Shown in pieces: positions 44,397 through 55,827 of a DNA stretch of 64,000 bases. The translations under genes and the position numbers were made by a program. The DNA comes from Telmatactis stephensoni (taxonomy: Eukaryota; Cnidaria; Anthozoa; Actiniaria; Isophelliidae). The stretch spans positions 434,001 through 498,000 of the forward strand of contig JALIZF010001721.1 of NCBI GenBank assembly GCA_029948255.1. The letters run 5' to 3'. The notes under the pieces were generated by a model. The model saw only the letters and a list, made by a program, of their open reading frames with translations, made no database searches and was not told the origin of the DNA. Position 1 is the stretch's first letter, and each line of letters starts with the position of its first letter.

Positions 44397-45249
44397 TTAT
44401 GCTGAGTAGTTGCTTTTAGCTCTCCAGTTGTTGGTATTGATGGTGTGTAGATCTTGGGACCGGTTTTGCTCTAGAGTGAATCTAGGCATTGGATGAAGTT
44501 TTCTCTCTGGTATCTCTTGTGCAATAGACCTTGGTTTCAGATGTTTCCTTGTTCTTTGGTACAGTTTTCCATCTTTTTCAACGATGTACGTTCTTGGCTC
44601 TCTGCTTGGATTGGGAATATTCATCACTTTACCTTTGTCCCATGTCTTTGTAAGGATGTTTATACATACACAAGTTTGTTAACGTTCACAGTTATTATTC
44701 CAAAATCATGCGCTGTTTTACATCCTATCATTGAAGGGTTTCTGGGTGCTTCGACTACATTAAACTTGGTTGTCACAGATTTGTTTCCATAGGTGATGGT
44801 GCCTTTACGAACTTTATTGGAGTTCAATCCAAATACTAGCGTGTCACGCAATGTTTCATCTTTGAAATCTTTGTGGTATCCGCCTTCGTCGATAAGTCCC
44901 TTTGCCTTAGTTATGAACTCTTCTAGAGACATGTTATTCTGCTTTAAGGATCTCAGTTGAAAACGAGGCAAAATGTGCTTACTTTTATGTTTTGTCTAGG
45001 CTTCAAGAGGTCAAATACAGGTTCAAGTTTGAAGCTGTCGGCGTCGTTGATCCAAGTTGCTGTATTATCGATCTCAAGGCTTTTGTCACCAATCCAGAGT
45101 AGCAAGAATCAAACTTTCTTTCCTTCGGCTGATTTCTCCAGCAGACCATTGAATATTAATTTGCATTTCTGTCTGAAGAGTTTAAATCTTTTGTGTATAT
45201 CGCCCGGCCTTTCCCAGTTCATCGTAGGTGGAGTGAAACGGTCAGCCAT
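44397..45249 (-). pseudogene. Internally deleted LTR-retroelement: gag joined to pol tail
   Basis: From ATG 45249: MADRFTPPTMNWERPGDIHK, FKLFRQKCKLIFNGLLEKSA, a stop at EGKKV, LLLWIGDK, TWINDADSFKLEPVFDLLKP. Then, in a shifted frame (44971-44660), FQLRSLKQNNMSLEEFITKA, KGLIDEGGYHKDFKDETLRD and TLVFGLNSNKVRKG. This is a gag capsid-like region as in Gypsy elements. About 44650 it passes directly to TWDKGKVMNIPNPSREPRTY, IVEKDGKLYQRTRKHLKPRS, the usual extreme C-terminus of Gypsy integrase/pol. RT, RNase H and integrase core are therefore deleted. I could not pair LTRs. Confidence 0.7.
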
Positions 45250-46360
45250 GCTTGTTGTTGAATGTTGAATTTTGTTGTTTTTGTCGAGCCTTTGGTTCTT
45301 TGATTTTTGGTAATACTTAGAGTGTTGAATTTTAACTAACTATTTAGAATCCCGCTTCTGACCCCATGTCGAAGTTTTCTTGTGTGGGTACAATGCTTTA
45401 TTCGCTAAGCAAGTCTAGTATTACAAAATCACTATTCATATGCTAATTAGAATATCAATGTCAATCAATCAACATTTGTGAGGCGTACTATGACACATTT
45501 CATCTTGAAATTTGGCTTCCAATCGCCCTTTTTGCTCGGTTGTTAATACTCTACGTCCAAAATGTTGGTGGTGCATATCTATAACAAATACACGCCAGGA
45601 ACTATACATTAAAAACCCTTAATACTTCTATTGTCAATTCACTAATTCGACATTCAAACAATCTTTACATTTGTACCCTATATTTGAATTGCACAAAATA
45701 CCCCGCTTGTGACATATCTGTTTTTCTAGACGTGTCATATTCGCCAGATTCTACCTGGCTCACGATTTTGTCCCTACTCACTAAACGTTTTGCCGTACTT
45801 ACCTTGAACACAAATTTCCTGGGTCAGATAGCCCATATTGAAGATGAAACTAGGCAGCACTGCTGGGTGTAACATGTTCTCATAGCGCGGACTATAAAAT
45901 GGCGAGTCTCGCAATATCCCTCCATGTGATTCCGACGTCATAAAATTTCTGCCATATCCACTAGGACTTGGAACGGTGCCATTTGCCCTCTCTGTAGCCC
46001 AGACTCTTGTAAAATCATTCATTATAGGAAGTGATTCACGTTAAGACCTTGTTACAATTAACTCCTTATGAACGCGTGTCTCTGCCTGTAACGTGACAAG
46101 CCCATTAAATAACCATTCCTCTCTTCTTTGCTACCCCTATTGCATCATAAATAACCCTGTTTTTACCACACATTGTCTTGTCATTCTCTATTAAGTACCC
46201 ATCATGGACGTGTATCTATTTATCCAACAATAAGTAGTAACATGATGAATATGCATGCACAAAGGCCTATATAGAAATTGATGCTATGGCAAACTTAACC
46301 TCGTCTCAACCTATCTTTCTCATAAAAAGCCTTGTATATACGTGCCAGTCATAGACTCTA
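45250..46360. other. Region 5' of the gag; possible LTR but unpaired
   Basis: On the minus strand, ACATGGGGTCAGAAGCGGGA at 45368-45349 lies 100 bases upstream of gag. TGG at this place is the usual start of a primer-binding site next to an LTR ending in CA. I could not find a matching LTR below 44397. Otherwise no gene. Confidence 0.35.
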
Positions 46361-46505
46361 TAGGTAAATTCATTGGCTGATAAGGGAATTCCATGTTGAA
46401 TTCATGAGAAAAGCGAGAAAAGCGAGTCGCAAAGCGATGAGTTTGATATCGCCTTTTCGAGTGAATTCAACGTGGAATTCCCTCATCAGCCAATGAATTT
46501 TCCTT
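46361..46505. mobile_element. Hairpin MITE (~145 bp)
   Basis: AAATTCATTGGCTGATAAGG, GAATTCCATGTTGAATTCA at the left is complementary to TGAATTCAACGTGGAATTCC, CTCATCAGCCAATGAATTTT at the right. The centre is GAAAAGCGA repeats. Confidence 0.9.
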
Positions 46506-48321
46506 GAATTGTATAGCAGACAAGAAAAAAGTTAAATAATACTAGTTTTTGCCAATTTTGCTGCGAGCGCACGGGAAGCCATTTCATAGCCAACAAACAA
46601 AAATAACTGACGAATCAGGTTGAAGCTGTAAGCATGAATGAAAGTCACCTTTGTAAACCGGGCTTTGTCGTGAGGAGCAAATTTCTGATCAAATTGCGTC
46701 AAAACAAACTTTCTTTTACTGCAATCGAATCGGCATGTTATTCGGGCACTGTTTTTGTCCAGCTTGAGAAGTGGTGATTTTGCATCTCCTGCTCATCAGA
46801 AATATAATAAATAGGCTTATACAGTACTCTAGAAAGACTGAAGTATTCATGTTTACCTTTTCTTGTTTGGATATATGTAAGCAAATCTTTTAGGGCAAGA
46901 ACACTTTTGAAAGTAAGATGAGAACCGGGATGAACATGTCTGCCGACGGTGCAGCTGTTTATGATCGTTTTCCTTTTAGTTTTTGTTTGTATTTGTTTTA
47001 ATATTTTTCGAAAGATTATATGATTGGAGATGAAAATATTCTAAATTTATTCTAAAAGTGTAGTGAAAGAGTAAAACTTTTCTATGGAAAGGATTAGCCA
47101 AATTTTAACTAGAAAGAAATTGATAATCATATATATGCGGACGTAAAAGGAAGGCCCTCGATTCCACAAAATATCACCATCCTTTTTGACCAATCAGCGT
47201 GTGATTTAGCAATTTGCTATACGATTCTATGATAAATAATTACAGATTTTGCTTTAACATCTCTCTATTTGTCCAGCACAATTGAAATTGGAATGCACCC
47301 AGATTATATAGTTTGCTCCGTCTTTACGCCCATCATTCCTTTCCAGTTATCATCTTTCCTTTTAATGCCATATGCTTAGAGAGCTTTTGTCTATTACGAC
47401 ACTATAATGTAAACAATTTCACATGCATTCTTTGACATTCTTTTGGTACTATAAACTCAACAGTTTATGTTGAGAATCGTTTTGTAATTAGGTTAAGAGC
47501 AACCGCAATTGCGGGCTCAGACCGATATAAGGCAATTGAAAAGAGTGTAGTCTGGTACGAAAGACGTGTTTGACTAAAGTTAATAAAAAATAGTTAAAAT
47601 GTTTTCGGAAGGCAGTCTACAGGAACATTAGAAACAAACTGGTCCTTCGAGCCAGATCCCTGGTGACTGGAGATTGGTATTTACATGGAAGAGCTACGAG
47701 TAATTTGACATGAGATGTGATGAAGACCAACGAATTGGACTTGCCGGTGAGTCATAATCATTGCCACAAAGGGTGAAATAAAGACTTCTGAAGACATGTT
47801 AGAGACTCGAAAGAGTAAAGGAACAGATTTGGAAAGCCAGGAATAAAATTCATTGACGACAAAAGCATAGGCGAGAAAACGACGGCGGTAAGTCAGAGAG
47901 TTGTGCATCTTAGAAATCAAAAGAAATCTACAGACGCGATTGGCAAAAGCTAGAAATCACCTTCAAGATCTTCTTGTAGTTCGACCTGATGGAACTTTTC
48001 AAAGCAAAATCACTATTTGTCGTCAGGTAAATAGTTAAGCCAGAATTTAATATTGTTGAGAAGATTATTTGTTGCCTTAAAAGAAAATTATGCAATAAAT
48101 ACGGCTGACTTAGCGCACGTGGAAATTTCAGACATTGACACTAATAATCGAGACATTAGACACAGAACTAGGAGAAATAGCGGAGATCAGGGTCGATGAA
48201 AGTATACAAACAGCACAAAATCATTTAAGAGAAAGATTAGAGCAAGGGGAAATCGAATCTGATAGGGCGTTGCTCTCTTTCTTTCTTCTCATGCTTTTTG
48301 CCTTTGGCACTAGAGCTTAAA
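46506..48321. other. No recognisable gene
   Basis: Plus-strand 48135-48320 gives an amphipathic Glu-rich peptide (ETLDTELGEIAEIRVDESIQ...) and 47860-47930 carries a GCGGTAAGT donor-like site, so decayed exons are possible. No family is recognisable. Confidence 0.35.
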
Positions 48322-48430
<109 letters not shown>

Positions 48431-48547
48431 CACCAATAATAGAATTAAAACAACAAATAAAAATAAAAATAAAATAATAAATAAAAATATAAAATATATA
48501 AAGGTGAGGGACACGCAACAGATCTAGGCTCCAATTTAAGTAGCAGT

Positions 48548-49170
48548 TTACAAGTCTAGGTGGAAATAGTCTTTTGCTCTGACCCTTTCTAGAACCGCAG
48601 TCCATCCTTTAGCTATACATTGTAGATAGGCTCTCATCGTTATCTCCTCAGCATCGCCGTTTATCTTCATGTGTTCTCCACCTTTATGTTTGTCTATTAC
48701 AGACTGTGAAACTTCAGACGGCCTCCAAATTGAAGACATTTTGTCATCAACATTTCGGAGAACTTTAGCAAGCGGTTTGAAATGCATGCTTTTATAGCCT
48801 AGCATTTACACCTATTTCAAAAAAGGTTGTCACCGCTAAGAGCGATAGGCGATAGGTAATAGGTCATTCCAAGACAGCAAAGCACTATTGATTTCTAATT
48901 GATTTACATATGAATAGCCAATTATTTGATGGAAGAGTGTAAAGGAAGATTTAGGATGGCTTAATTAAGAAATCAATAGTGCTTTGTGGTCTTGGAATGA
49001 TCTATCGCCTATCGCTCTTAGCGGTGACAACCTTTTTTGAAGTAGGTGTATACGAATTCATCTCGACCATCATTGTTGGTGTTGCCGACCTTAACAAAAC
49101 ATCACTGATTACCATTCTAATAAATGCCTCCCTCCAACGACTGCCCCATAAATACCTTGGAGTTGTTTCC
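48548..49170 (-). pseudogene. Unidentified ORF interrupted by a TA-flanked MITE
   Basis: On the minus strand, 49170-49051 gives ETTPRYLWGSRWREAFIRMV and RSATPTMMVEMNS. On the other side of the MITE, in the same frame, 48805-48548 gives MLGYKSMHFKPLAKVLRNVD, DKMSSIWRPSEVSQSVID, and ITMRAYLQCIAKGWTAVLE. The two parts look like one protein, but I do not recognise it. Confidence 0.35.
48809..49048. mobile_element. 240-bp TIR MITE with TA duplication
   Basis: The ends are CACCTATTTCAAAAAAGGTT and GTCACCGCTAAGAGCGATAG, with arms of about 85 bases. TA lies at 48807-48808 and 49049-49050. TA duplication and long terminal repeats fit a mariner/Tc1-type MITE. Confidence 0.9.
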
Positions 49171-51252
49171 TGAATAGAGTGAGCATGCTAAATCTCTGAA
49201 AAGGTACTAAATTAAAATAGCACTAAATTGTACACAATTTAGATTTCTATTGTTTAATTAGTCTAATGCTATTTTGTACTATTTAGTAAATACATATTCA
49301 TGAGTTAATTGCGTTCACTCTACCCAGATATTTTAAATAAACATCCACATCGAATAGCCATGCCTAGTGTCTCTTGAAAAGGAGTGAAAGCATCTATACT
49401 ATGCAATGCATGGTCCATGAAACAATTTAACATCAATTTGAGTATAAAAGTCTGACAGTGTTTAACTGACACAAGAACACAACCAATAGAAAATTTTGAA
49501 TTTTGAATAGTTATTAAGTGGTCTGAAATTGACAAAACAGTTAACTTTACACTATAGAATTTAATCAGCCCAGGTCTTCAGGACATTGAGTGAAAGACCA
49601 TATTCAAGTTAGCGTTATACACTGTATGTAATCCTAATTTTTAAATGTCTTTAAACACCTTTATGATAGGACAGTAAAGGTAAGAATTAAGTTCGCTTTA
49701 CGCTGTATGTAATCCCAATCTTTAAACGCCTTTAAACACCTTTTGGATTGAACATTTCCACCACACTAAATTTTGAAAAGGTTTCTTCATCGTAGTTTCA
49801 ATCAACAAACAAATCGTTTGAAAAGAAATTGAAATTTTCGTCCATTTTAAGAACATAAAAGGGCAAGAAAAGGAAACATTGACGTCAGCGTGCTTTCCAT
49901 CGAGTTTTGGACGCATACTCATGCATGCTCATCATCAAATCAGAGAGCACGTTATATATTACCTATGTTATAATTTCTCTTGGATAAACCGTGTATAAAT
50001 AAAGGAGTTTTACAATTATAGGTACTTAAGCGTCACTTTCAGCAAGAATGAAAGAGTCTATAGGAATGATAGTAAAAATAACACAAACTTAGGAAAACTT
50101 AATTCATTTAAAGGTAATAGCCCGCTATTCGTGCTGCACCTATTTTCAGAGATCACATACCCAACCTCCACCAGTGATTTGGATTCTGATGACTCTATTG
50201 ATGGAACACGTGTAACTTACTGAATATTGGTTGTTCGTTTAAACTGACTTACGTAATATCAATATAATCATTGTATGACCACAAAGACAGAAAATTAACT
50301 AAGACAGAAAATTAATTAAGTTCTCTTGTCCATTGTATGATTTTGTCTCACTTAAACTAACACACTGAGTACTATGAGGTTAAGTGTGGCTGTCATCTGG
50401 AGAATTCCACACTCTTGACAACAAAAGTTATTCCCCTTTGGGGATTACCTTCATCCTCCCCTCCCCCTATCATTAACGACTCAGTATGGGGCGCCAAACG
50501 TTTGCCCTTGTTGTTGCCATGCTATTTATTAATCTATTTCCTTATTGATTCATTCTTTTATTTATCAATCTAAAAGTCGATTTCATAGATAGCTATGTTC
50601 GATACTGAACAACTCGAACCCTAACTCAAAGTCCAACTCGAACTTGAACTCGAACTTGAGCACGATGTCCAACTCTAGGAAATGGGAATCCCCTCATGAA
50701 GACTTATCGACTTTCGGTAGTGTCACAATGTCACAAGGGGTGTGGCGGTAGTGTCACAGGCTGCGTTTTCACGAGACTTAACGTTTTCACGAGAGCAAGT
50801 GTTTAAAATGAGTGTTTTCACTGTTCAAATTCCCTTCTCACTTAAAATAAATATGACATGAGTTAATTATAAACCTAACGGACAAACCAATCAAACATAG
50901 CTTTGTGCTTGCTTTGAATTTATGGTTGTGAATAATTAGGGCGGTGAATTATATCGCTGTTGCAATAAGTTGCTCTGTTGCTGATAGTAATATATTTTCA
51001 CTAGGGACTCTCACAGACAAAGCCTTAGGCTTATATAACATATGGGGAGGATCAGCGGTAGGAGTGGGTAGCTCCTGAACAGGGAACACAGTCATCGCTG
51101 CAGGAGGAGGGTGGGGCTTCCTATCCACCTCGGTTTGAAGCTTCTCGCAGAGACTGGCAGGGTTTCAGGATGGACTCTCTTTATTTACCTACTTTTGGTG
51201 TCACAAATGATGTAATCTAGCATGCCTCATGCTCTAATTAGGCAGTAGTACA
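49171..51252. other. No recognisable gene; small repeats
   Basis: A direct repeat of about 77 bases (CTGTATGTAATCC ... CTTTAAACACCTTT) lies at 49619-49745. Tandem ACTCGAACTTGA words lie at 50633-50660. No gene could be supported. Confidence 0.4.
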
Positions 51253-51897
51253 TTAAATGGCTTTTTTACGGTGGAGTCCCCAGAGAAAATAGTCATATTC
51301 TCCAGTTTGCATCATGTCACCATCACATCCTACACAACCACGATGGCCACCCTTTTGAGTTCCATCTTCAAACGCTATACTTTGGTTATCCTCATTCATG
51401 AACCTCATTTTGTCATAGATTGACACACCTTGCAGTTGTATTTGGGGTGAGAGATTTTCAAGGCATTCTCTTCTTGTTGGAACAAACAGCTGACTTTCAG
51501 TAGTATCCTTACTACAACCCATCATGTACAAATAGAGTTGTTCAGTGACAGGTTGCACATCTACATGACTTCTACTTTTATCCTTGCTGAGATGCTAAGA
51601 TGGATTGCAGGGTCATAGAGTTCTCGTAGTAAAAATATCATTACATTATGATTACCAATATCTGAATGGTCATGCCAGATGAGCCAATTGTGTGTTCGCT
51701 GTTTTTAGTCATTCTTGTGGTCGTTGACTTCCAACTTCATGCTTGTTTAACTCCTTCAGTCCTAAAACTGCATCTTCGTCCACTATGTTGGCATAAGAGT
51801 CATCAGGCTTTATCTTCAAAAATGTGGCATTGGCTTTTCCTTTTGATTTCTTTGAATGGGTATTTTCTGGCTGTAAGTTTTGATACTTTCTTCTCAA
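51253..51897 (-). pseudogene. Fragments of an unidentified cnidarian repeated ORF
   Basis: 51558-51253 reads PVTEQLYLYMMGCSKDTTES, PQIQLQGVSIYDKMRFMNED, then EDGTQKGGHRGCVGCDGDMM, QTGEYDYFLWG. A CVGCDGD motif near a C-terminal region recurs in multicopy cnidarian ORFs as I remember them. 51897-51709 (PENTHSKKSKGKANATFLKI, KPDDSYANIVDEDAVLGLKE) is in the same strand and probably upstream exon material. The family is unnamed; a transposon origin is likely. Confidence 0.4.
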
Positions 51898-53030
51898 AGT
51901 TCCCTGTTTCTGAAACTACTAGCTTTATACAGTCTGTTTCGAGGACTGGCACACCAAGGTCGTATTCCCCAGAAATTATTTTTTTCTTTTATTTCCTTCT
52001 TGATTTCTTAAATTTGTCTAGGAATATGAATAGAAATTTCCTTGCCACTTTGTTTTAATATGCTTCATCTTACTCGTGGCCCTAGGAATTAAAAACAAAC
52101 AAGCAAAACACAAATTAATGTATTATTCTGAAACTATTGCTAATCCCATGTGTTTTTATGTTTTTAGAGATACATGTACATGTAGTGTGAAACTCCCAAC
52201 CCAGTCTACTGATATTTGGTAAGCAATGTGTGATTTGAATAAAGATTGTTAATTATAGAAGCAAGTTGTACATGTACAGTGTAAACATTTGATAAAAATT
52301 AATTTTTCAAAAATATAAGACTCTCTATAAATGGTACATACATGTAATTTGTATTTGTAATTACTTAAAGTACAAATAGCATTCAACCAAGGTTTATATA
52401 GATAATTTTACTACGTATACTTTGAATTCCTCTTTTGTACATAATTTATGCCCAGGGGGGAGACTCCATTGTAAAAGGATTGGGTATGGTCAATACCCCT
52501 AAAATCTACTGTATACATAAATACCCCTGGGTATTTATGTATACAGTACTTGTACTGTACATGTACTGAATCCTCTATGATTTTTCAAAGAACCAAATAT
52601 TTATATCGAAAATTCACCAAATACAATAAAGGCTGCTATTAATAAAATTTAATGATAATAATTTTTGATTTCATTATACTTGAGTTGACTTTATTTAGAA
52701 TTTGAGACCAAAATGTGTTAAGAAATAATTCAGTAATTATGAGGATTAATTGTAAAGTTAATTGTTTAAACAAAATTGAAAAACTAATCAACCCGCCAAT
52801 GGCGAAGTAACTCATGGATTTTAGTTAAATAATGAGTTTTTTATTTGAAGGCAAAAATGTAAATCAATTAATACAATGTATATTTTTCTAAATGATAAAT
52901 CATTGCTCTGACAAATCTAAAAATTAAGATTCGTCCCATCTGTAAAGAATTTTGAAAGAGTCATTTGGATAATTATTAATAATATCAGCTAATGTAATTT
53001 CTTTAGCGAAAAGTAATAATTGACTTGAGT
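51898..53030. other. No gene; one perfect palindrome
   Basis: Contains a perfect 20-bp-arm palindrome at 52507-52548 (see separate entry) and many ACATGTAC words near 52160-52280 and 52550. No coding frame. Confidence 0.5.
52507..52548. repeat. Perfect 42-bp palindrome
   Basis: TACTGTATACATAAATACCC, CT, then the exact inverse. It would form a strong hairpin or cruciform. Confidence 0.95.
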
Positions 53031-53039
53031 ATGAAAGAA

Positions 53040-53172
53040 CAAAAAAAGATAATGAAGCAAAAGAAAAAGAAAAAAAAAAAGAAAAAAAAGAAACTGGTCT
53101 GCCCGTGATTCAAACAGTATACCTTTGGGTCCGCAGCCAGCAACGAACCACTTGAGCCACTGAGCAATTTAA
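53040..53172 (-). mobile_element. tRNA-derived SINE-like element
   Basis: The minus strand reads GCTCAGTGGCTCAAGTGGTT (A-box-like, TGGCTCAAGTGG), then about 35 bases later CTGTTTGAATCACGGGC (B-box-like). It is followed by a T-rich tail with interspersed C and G (53091-53040). The box spacing fits a tRNA-derived pol III promoter. It lacks a full cloverleaf, so it is not a functional tRNA gene. Confidence 0.55.
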
Positions 53173-53747
53173 CATTTGGAAAGGTTATATTTTTATACAT
53201 ATTGTTAATTTATGGCTGTACGCTTAGCAAAGCTATTGAACATGTACAAATTATAAAAGAAGTTTCGCTATGAACCAAATGTCGCTATGAATAAAATAAA
53301 TTACTCCATAAAAGTACTCATAATAGCCACCAAACTTAAACTCAAATACGCTTTTTTGATGCCGTTTCGGCCAGCTGTGCCGTAGCGATTCCATGGCCAT
53401 GCAGTTTCTCCAGTTTCAGCAGGCGTCAGTTCGTACTCAAATATGATTTCGTTTGCTTTTTATCTCAACATTTACTCTTGTGCTGATAAAGTACAAACAC
53501 TAAATGCTTGGATGACTCGTTGATATTGGACTTGCAACGATTTTTTTTGTTTGAAGACAGCGACTACAAAGTCCATTGTTTTCACATCCGAGTATATCGA
53601 ACAGCTCGATCAACTTGGAGATGCGATGAAAATTATTCCAAGCTGCAGAGGGAACTGAGAGTAGTTCAATACAGAATGTGGCAATGAATAAGAAACTATT
53701 TGTGATAATTTATTTGGTTGTCTCTAGCTTCGTTATTTTGATGAATA
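53173..53747. other. No recognisable gene
   Basis: Possibly part of a solitary Penelope pLTR, judging from the ribozyme at its edge, but no boundaries could be set. Confidence 0.35.
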
Positions 53748-53800
53748 GTTTTACAGACGTTTCGGCCCAAACGTGGACCTTCTTCAGTGTGACAAAAACG
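53748..53800 (-). ncRNA. Minimal hammerhead ribozyme motif (Penelope type)
   Basis: On the minus strand: helix I 5' strand GTTTTTGTCACA, core box CTGAAGA (fits CUGANGA, 53787-53781), helix II GGTCC with loop ACGTTT and GGGCC (one G-U pair), core GAAA (53763-53760), minimal helix III CG, then UC with predicted cleavage after 53756, and helix I 3' strand TGTAAAAC, which pairs with ACA and GTTTT of the 5' strand around an internal loop. Every invariant core base is present. This is the layout of hammerheads in Penelope-like retroelements, which have an almost absent helix III and probably act as dimers. No Penelope ORF lies next to it. Confidence 0.7.
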
Positions 53801-54393
53801 TTTGCAAAATATTTCAAGAAACTATTTATTCAAATCTATAGGCAATTTCGCCTAACATCCGACACGTACAATCGATCTTCGCAGAGTGCAGACCCATGTA
53901 CATGTAACTTACATGTAGAGCACGAGGTAATGTAAAAAACTTGTATTACACAGCTTACATCGTGTGCCAAAAAATTGTTGCTTGTACACAAATCTAAAAC
54001 AGTTACATTATGTTCAAAGCTCTGGTCACCGGAAATTATTATAGAGTATGAGGGGGAACACCGTACGGCCTACGATACGATACGGTTACAGCAGGAATTT
54101 CGAATGTTTTTATAGAAACTATGATACTGGTACAGTTACGATACCGTACGTTAAGTTTCCCACTCATACGAAAACGACTCCAACGCAAGTTAGCACGGTA
54201 TCGTATTATCAAGAATAGACCGGAAGTAAAGTTTGACAGACCGGAAGTTTACAGGAAAGTGAGTGAGTGAGTGACACAATAGCTTACTACTTTATGTATG
54301 GCACCATTCTAGTTAGACAATAGATAGATTGAATAGTTGATGTCATACACGAAGTAGTAACCTGACTGATTTGCATATTCGACCATTCACAAT
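53801..54393. other. No recognisable gene
   Basis: Short ACGATACGGTA words repeat near 54065-54150, and (GTGA)n lies at 54261-54275. There is no gene. Confidence 0.4.
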
Positions 54394-54620
54394 AGAACGT
54401 TTTCCAATAACTGAGTTTGATATGCAAATCAGGTGCGTAAAATGCAAATTGTTTGTACTTCCACTAGTTATTGATTTTCATGAACTAAACAAGTAATAAA
54501 ATCGTACAAAATTACTATCCACGAAGCTGTTTATTACAGAAACACTCAGCAAAACACTTTAAATCCAATTGCAATCCATATGACAAAATGAGACTTATGA
54601 CTTAGCTAGTTGCGAAAGAA

Positions 54621-55640
54621 TTAAATTTGTCCGAACAATCGAACGCGCCTTTCTGCTAGGAAGGCCGCAAGCTCCACGCACACAGGTAGAAGCCATCTAG
54701 GGTGCCTCCATATGGAGCCTATAGCTTTGTAGCATTTCATTTCTTTAAACACGTGCTCTACTTTGACTCGTCTGCTGGAATGGCACCTGTTAAACTTTGC
54801 AGCACGTCGTCTTTGCCTTCTATTTAGTAAAGGCATTTGGTTCGCCCTGACCTGCGTCATTAGTGGTCCACGACCAGGATATCCGTTGTCAGCCAAAAGG
54901 CAAGCTGCCGGAGGGAGGTCAAGTGGTTGCCCGGGCCCAATGGGTGTCATCAGACCAAATGACCCCGCGTCATTCATGCTACCAAGAAAGCCAGCCTGAA
55001 CGAACCTCGGATGTCCTAAGTTATCGATAATGAGCTGAGTGTTCATACAGTGGTAGTGTCGATGTCCACTGTAGAAGGCATGCTGTGGTTCTGTTATGGG
55101 TCTGTATATCTCGTGAGGGGATGCATCTATAGCCCCAACTGCGTTCGGAAACTCTGGCCAATTACCCATTAAATTAGCCCACTCGTTCACGTTCGGCCAG
55201 TGAATCTGGTTTTGAAAATATCGCCAAAGTTCGGGTAGTATTTTATAGATAGTGCGGGTCACAGTGGATGGGTCAACGTCAAACCAAAGAGCCAGGTTTT
55301 CCACATGCATGTATTTGCGCATCCAAAGCATTACAAGCAAAACCTGATTGGTGATGTTAAGTTGTGATAGTCGCAGTCGTTGACGCGGCAACCCATCTCT
55401 AGTTAAACGTTGAAGAACAGGAGAAATATCGTTGACTAGTTGTAAAAACGATTGTGTTGTTTCCCCAGTGTTTCTCCAAAATAGCCACGGTTGTCCTGCG
55501 ATGAGAGGGAAAACATCTCTACCGTTGAAACCACTACCCCTAAAGCCAGGTAACAACCTCTGATTTAAAGGAATACTTGTACTTCGCAAAGATGGCTGCA
55601 AAGCACTGAAAAATACCAAAAACTGTGATACAATGATCAA
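54621..55640 (-). CDS. Harbinger DDE transposase
   Basis: An open frame of 339 codons of the DDE_Tnp_4 type. Catalytic residues are D172 (VGAIDASPHEI), D251 (LLADNGYPG) and E295 (RVKVEHVFKEMK). The helix-turn-helix-like LSQLNITNQVLLVMLWMRKY and DVDPSTVTRTI region (about 90-125) precedes the core. The ADNGYPG and HxxxRxxVEHVF motifs are typical. Length is near the family norm (350-400). The first ~20 residues from ATG 55640 are doubtful: TATTTTTCAG inside them looks like a splice acceptor, so an upstream exon may supply the real start. Read with its partner protein, it would bind the TIRs and cut at 3-bp targets. Confidence 0.92.
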   Translation of the reverse strand: MIIVSQFLVFFSALQPSLRSTSIPLNQRLLPGFRGSGFNGRDVFPLIAGQPWLFWRNTGETTQSFLQLVNDISPVLQRLTRDGLPRQRLRLSQLNITNQVLLVMLWMRKYMHVENLALWFDVDPSTVTRTIYKILPELWRYFQNQIHWPNVNEWANLMGNWPEFPNAVGAIDASPHEIYRPITEPQHAFYSGHRHYHCMNTQLIIDNLGHPRFVQAGFLGSMNDAGSFGLMTPIGPGQPLDLPPAACLLADNGYPGRGPLMTQVRANQMPLLNRRQRRRAAKFNRCHSSRRVKVEHVFKEMKCYKAIGSIWRHPRWLLPVCVELAAFLAERRVRLFGQI

Positions 55641-55827
55641 TTAAACGCATACCACCTCGCGTCATTTTTGTGTGCAATAACGTAATGCACGTGCAAATTA
55701 ATTCAAACTGCAACATCGTTCTAGGAGGCGAAACAGCGAAAGTCGAGCCAAATTATAAGACGCTTTCAATCTTTTATTATTGCATTGCCGGTTAGAGCTG
55801 AACAGCCACTGTTTTTACCTGTGGAAA
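55641..55827. promoter_or_regulatory. Bidirectional promoter of the Harbinger element
   Basis: The 187-bp gap between the two divergent Harbinger genes has GCACGTGC (E-box-type) at about 55688 and CAAATTATAAG near 55750. Inferred from position only. Confidence 0.4.

Noticed and set aside
45369..46020. LTR of the Gypsy-like remnant
   Set aside because: A plausible primer-binding site is present, but no second LTR copy was found below 44397, so no LTR is annotated.
53095..53172. Possible tRNA gene (A- and B-box-like sequences)
   Set aside because: No complete cloverleaf and followed by a T-rich tail; better read as a tRNA-derived SINE.
53678..53935. 85-codon ORF with hydrophobic, signal-like N-terminus
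   Set aside because: It runs antisense across the hammerhead motif; the hydrophobic stretch is chance AT-rich coding.
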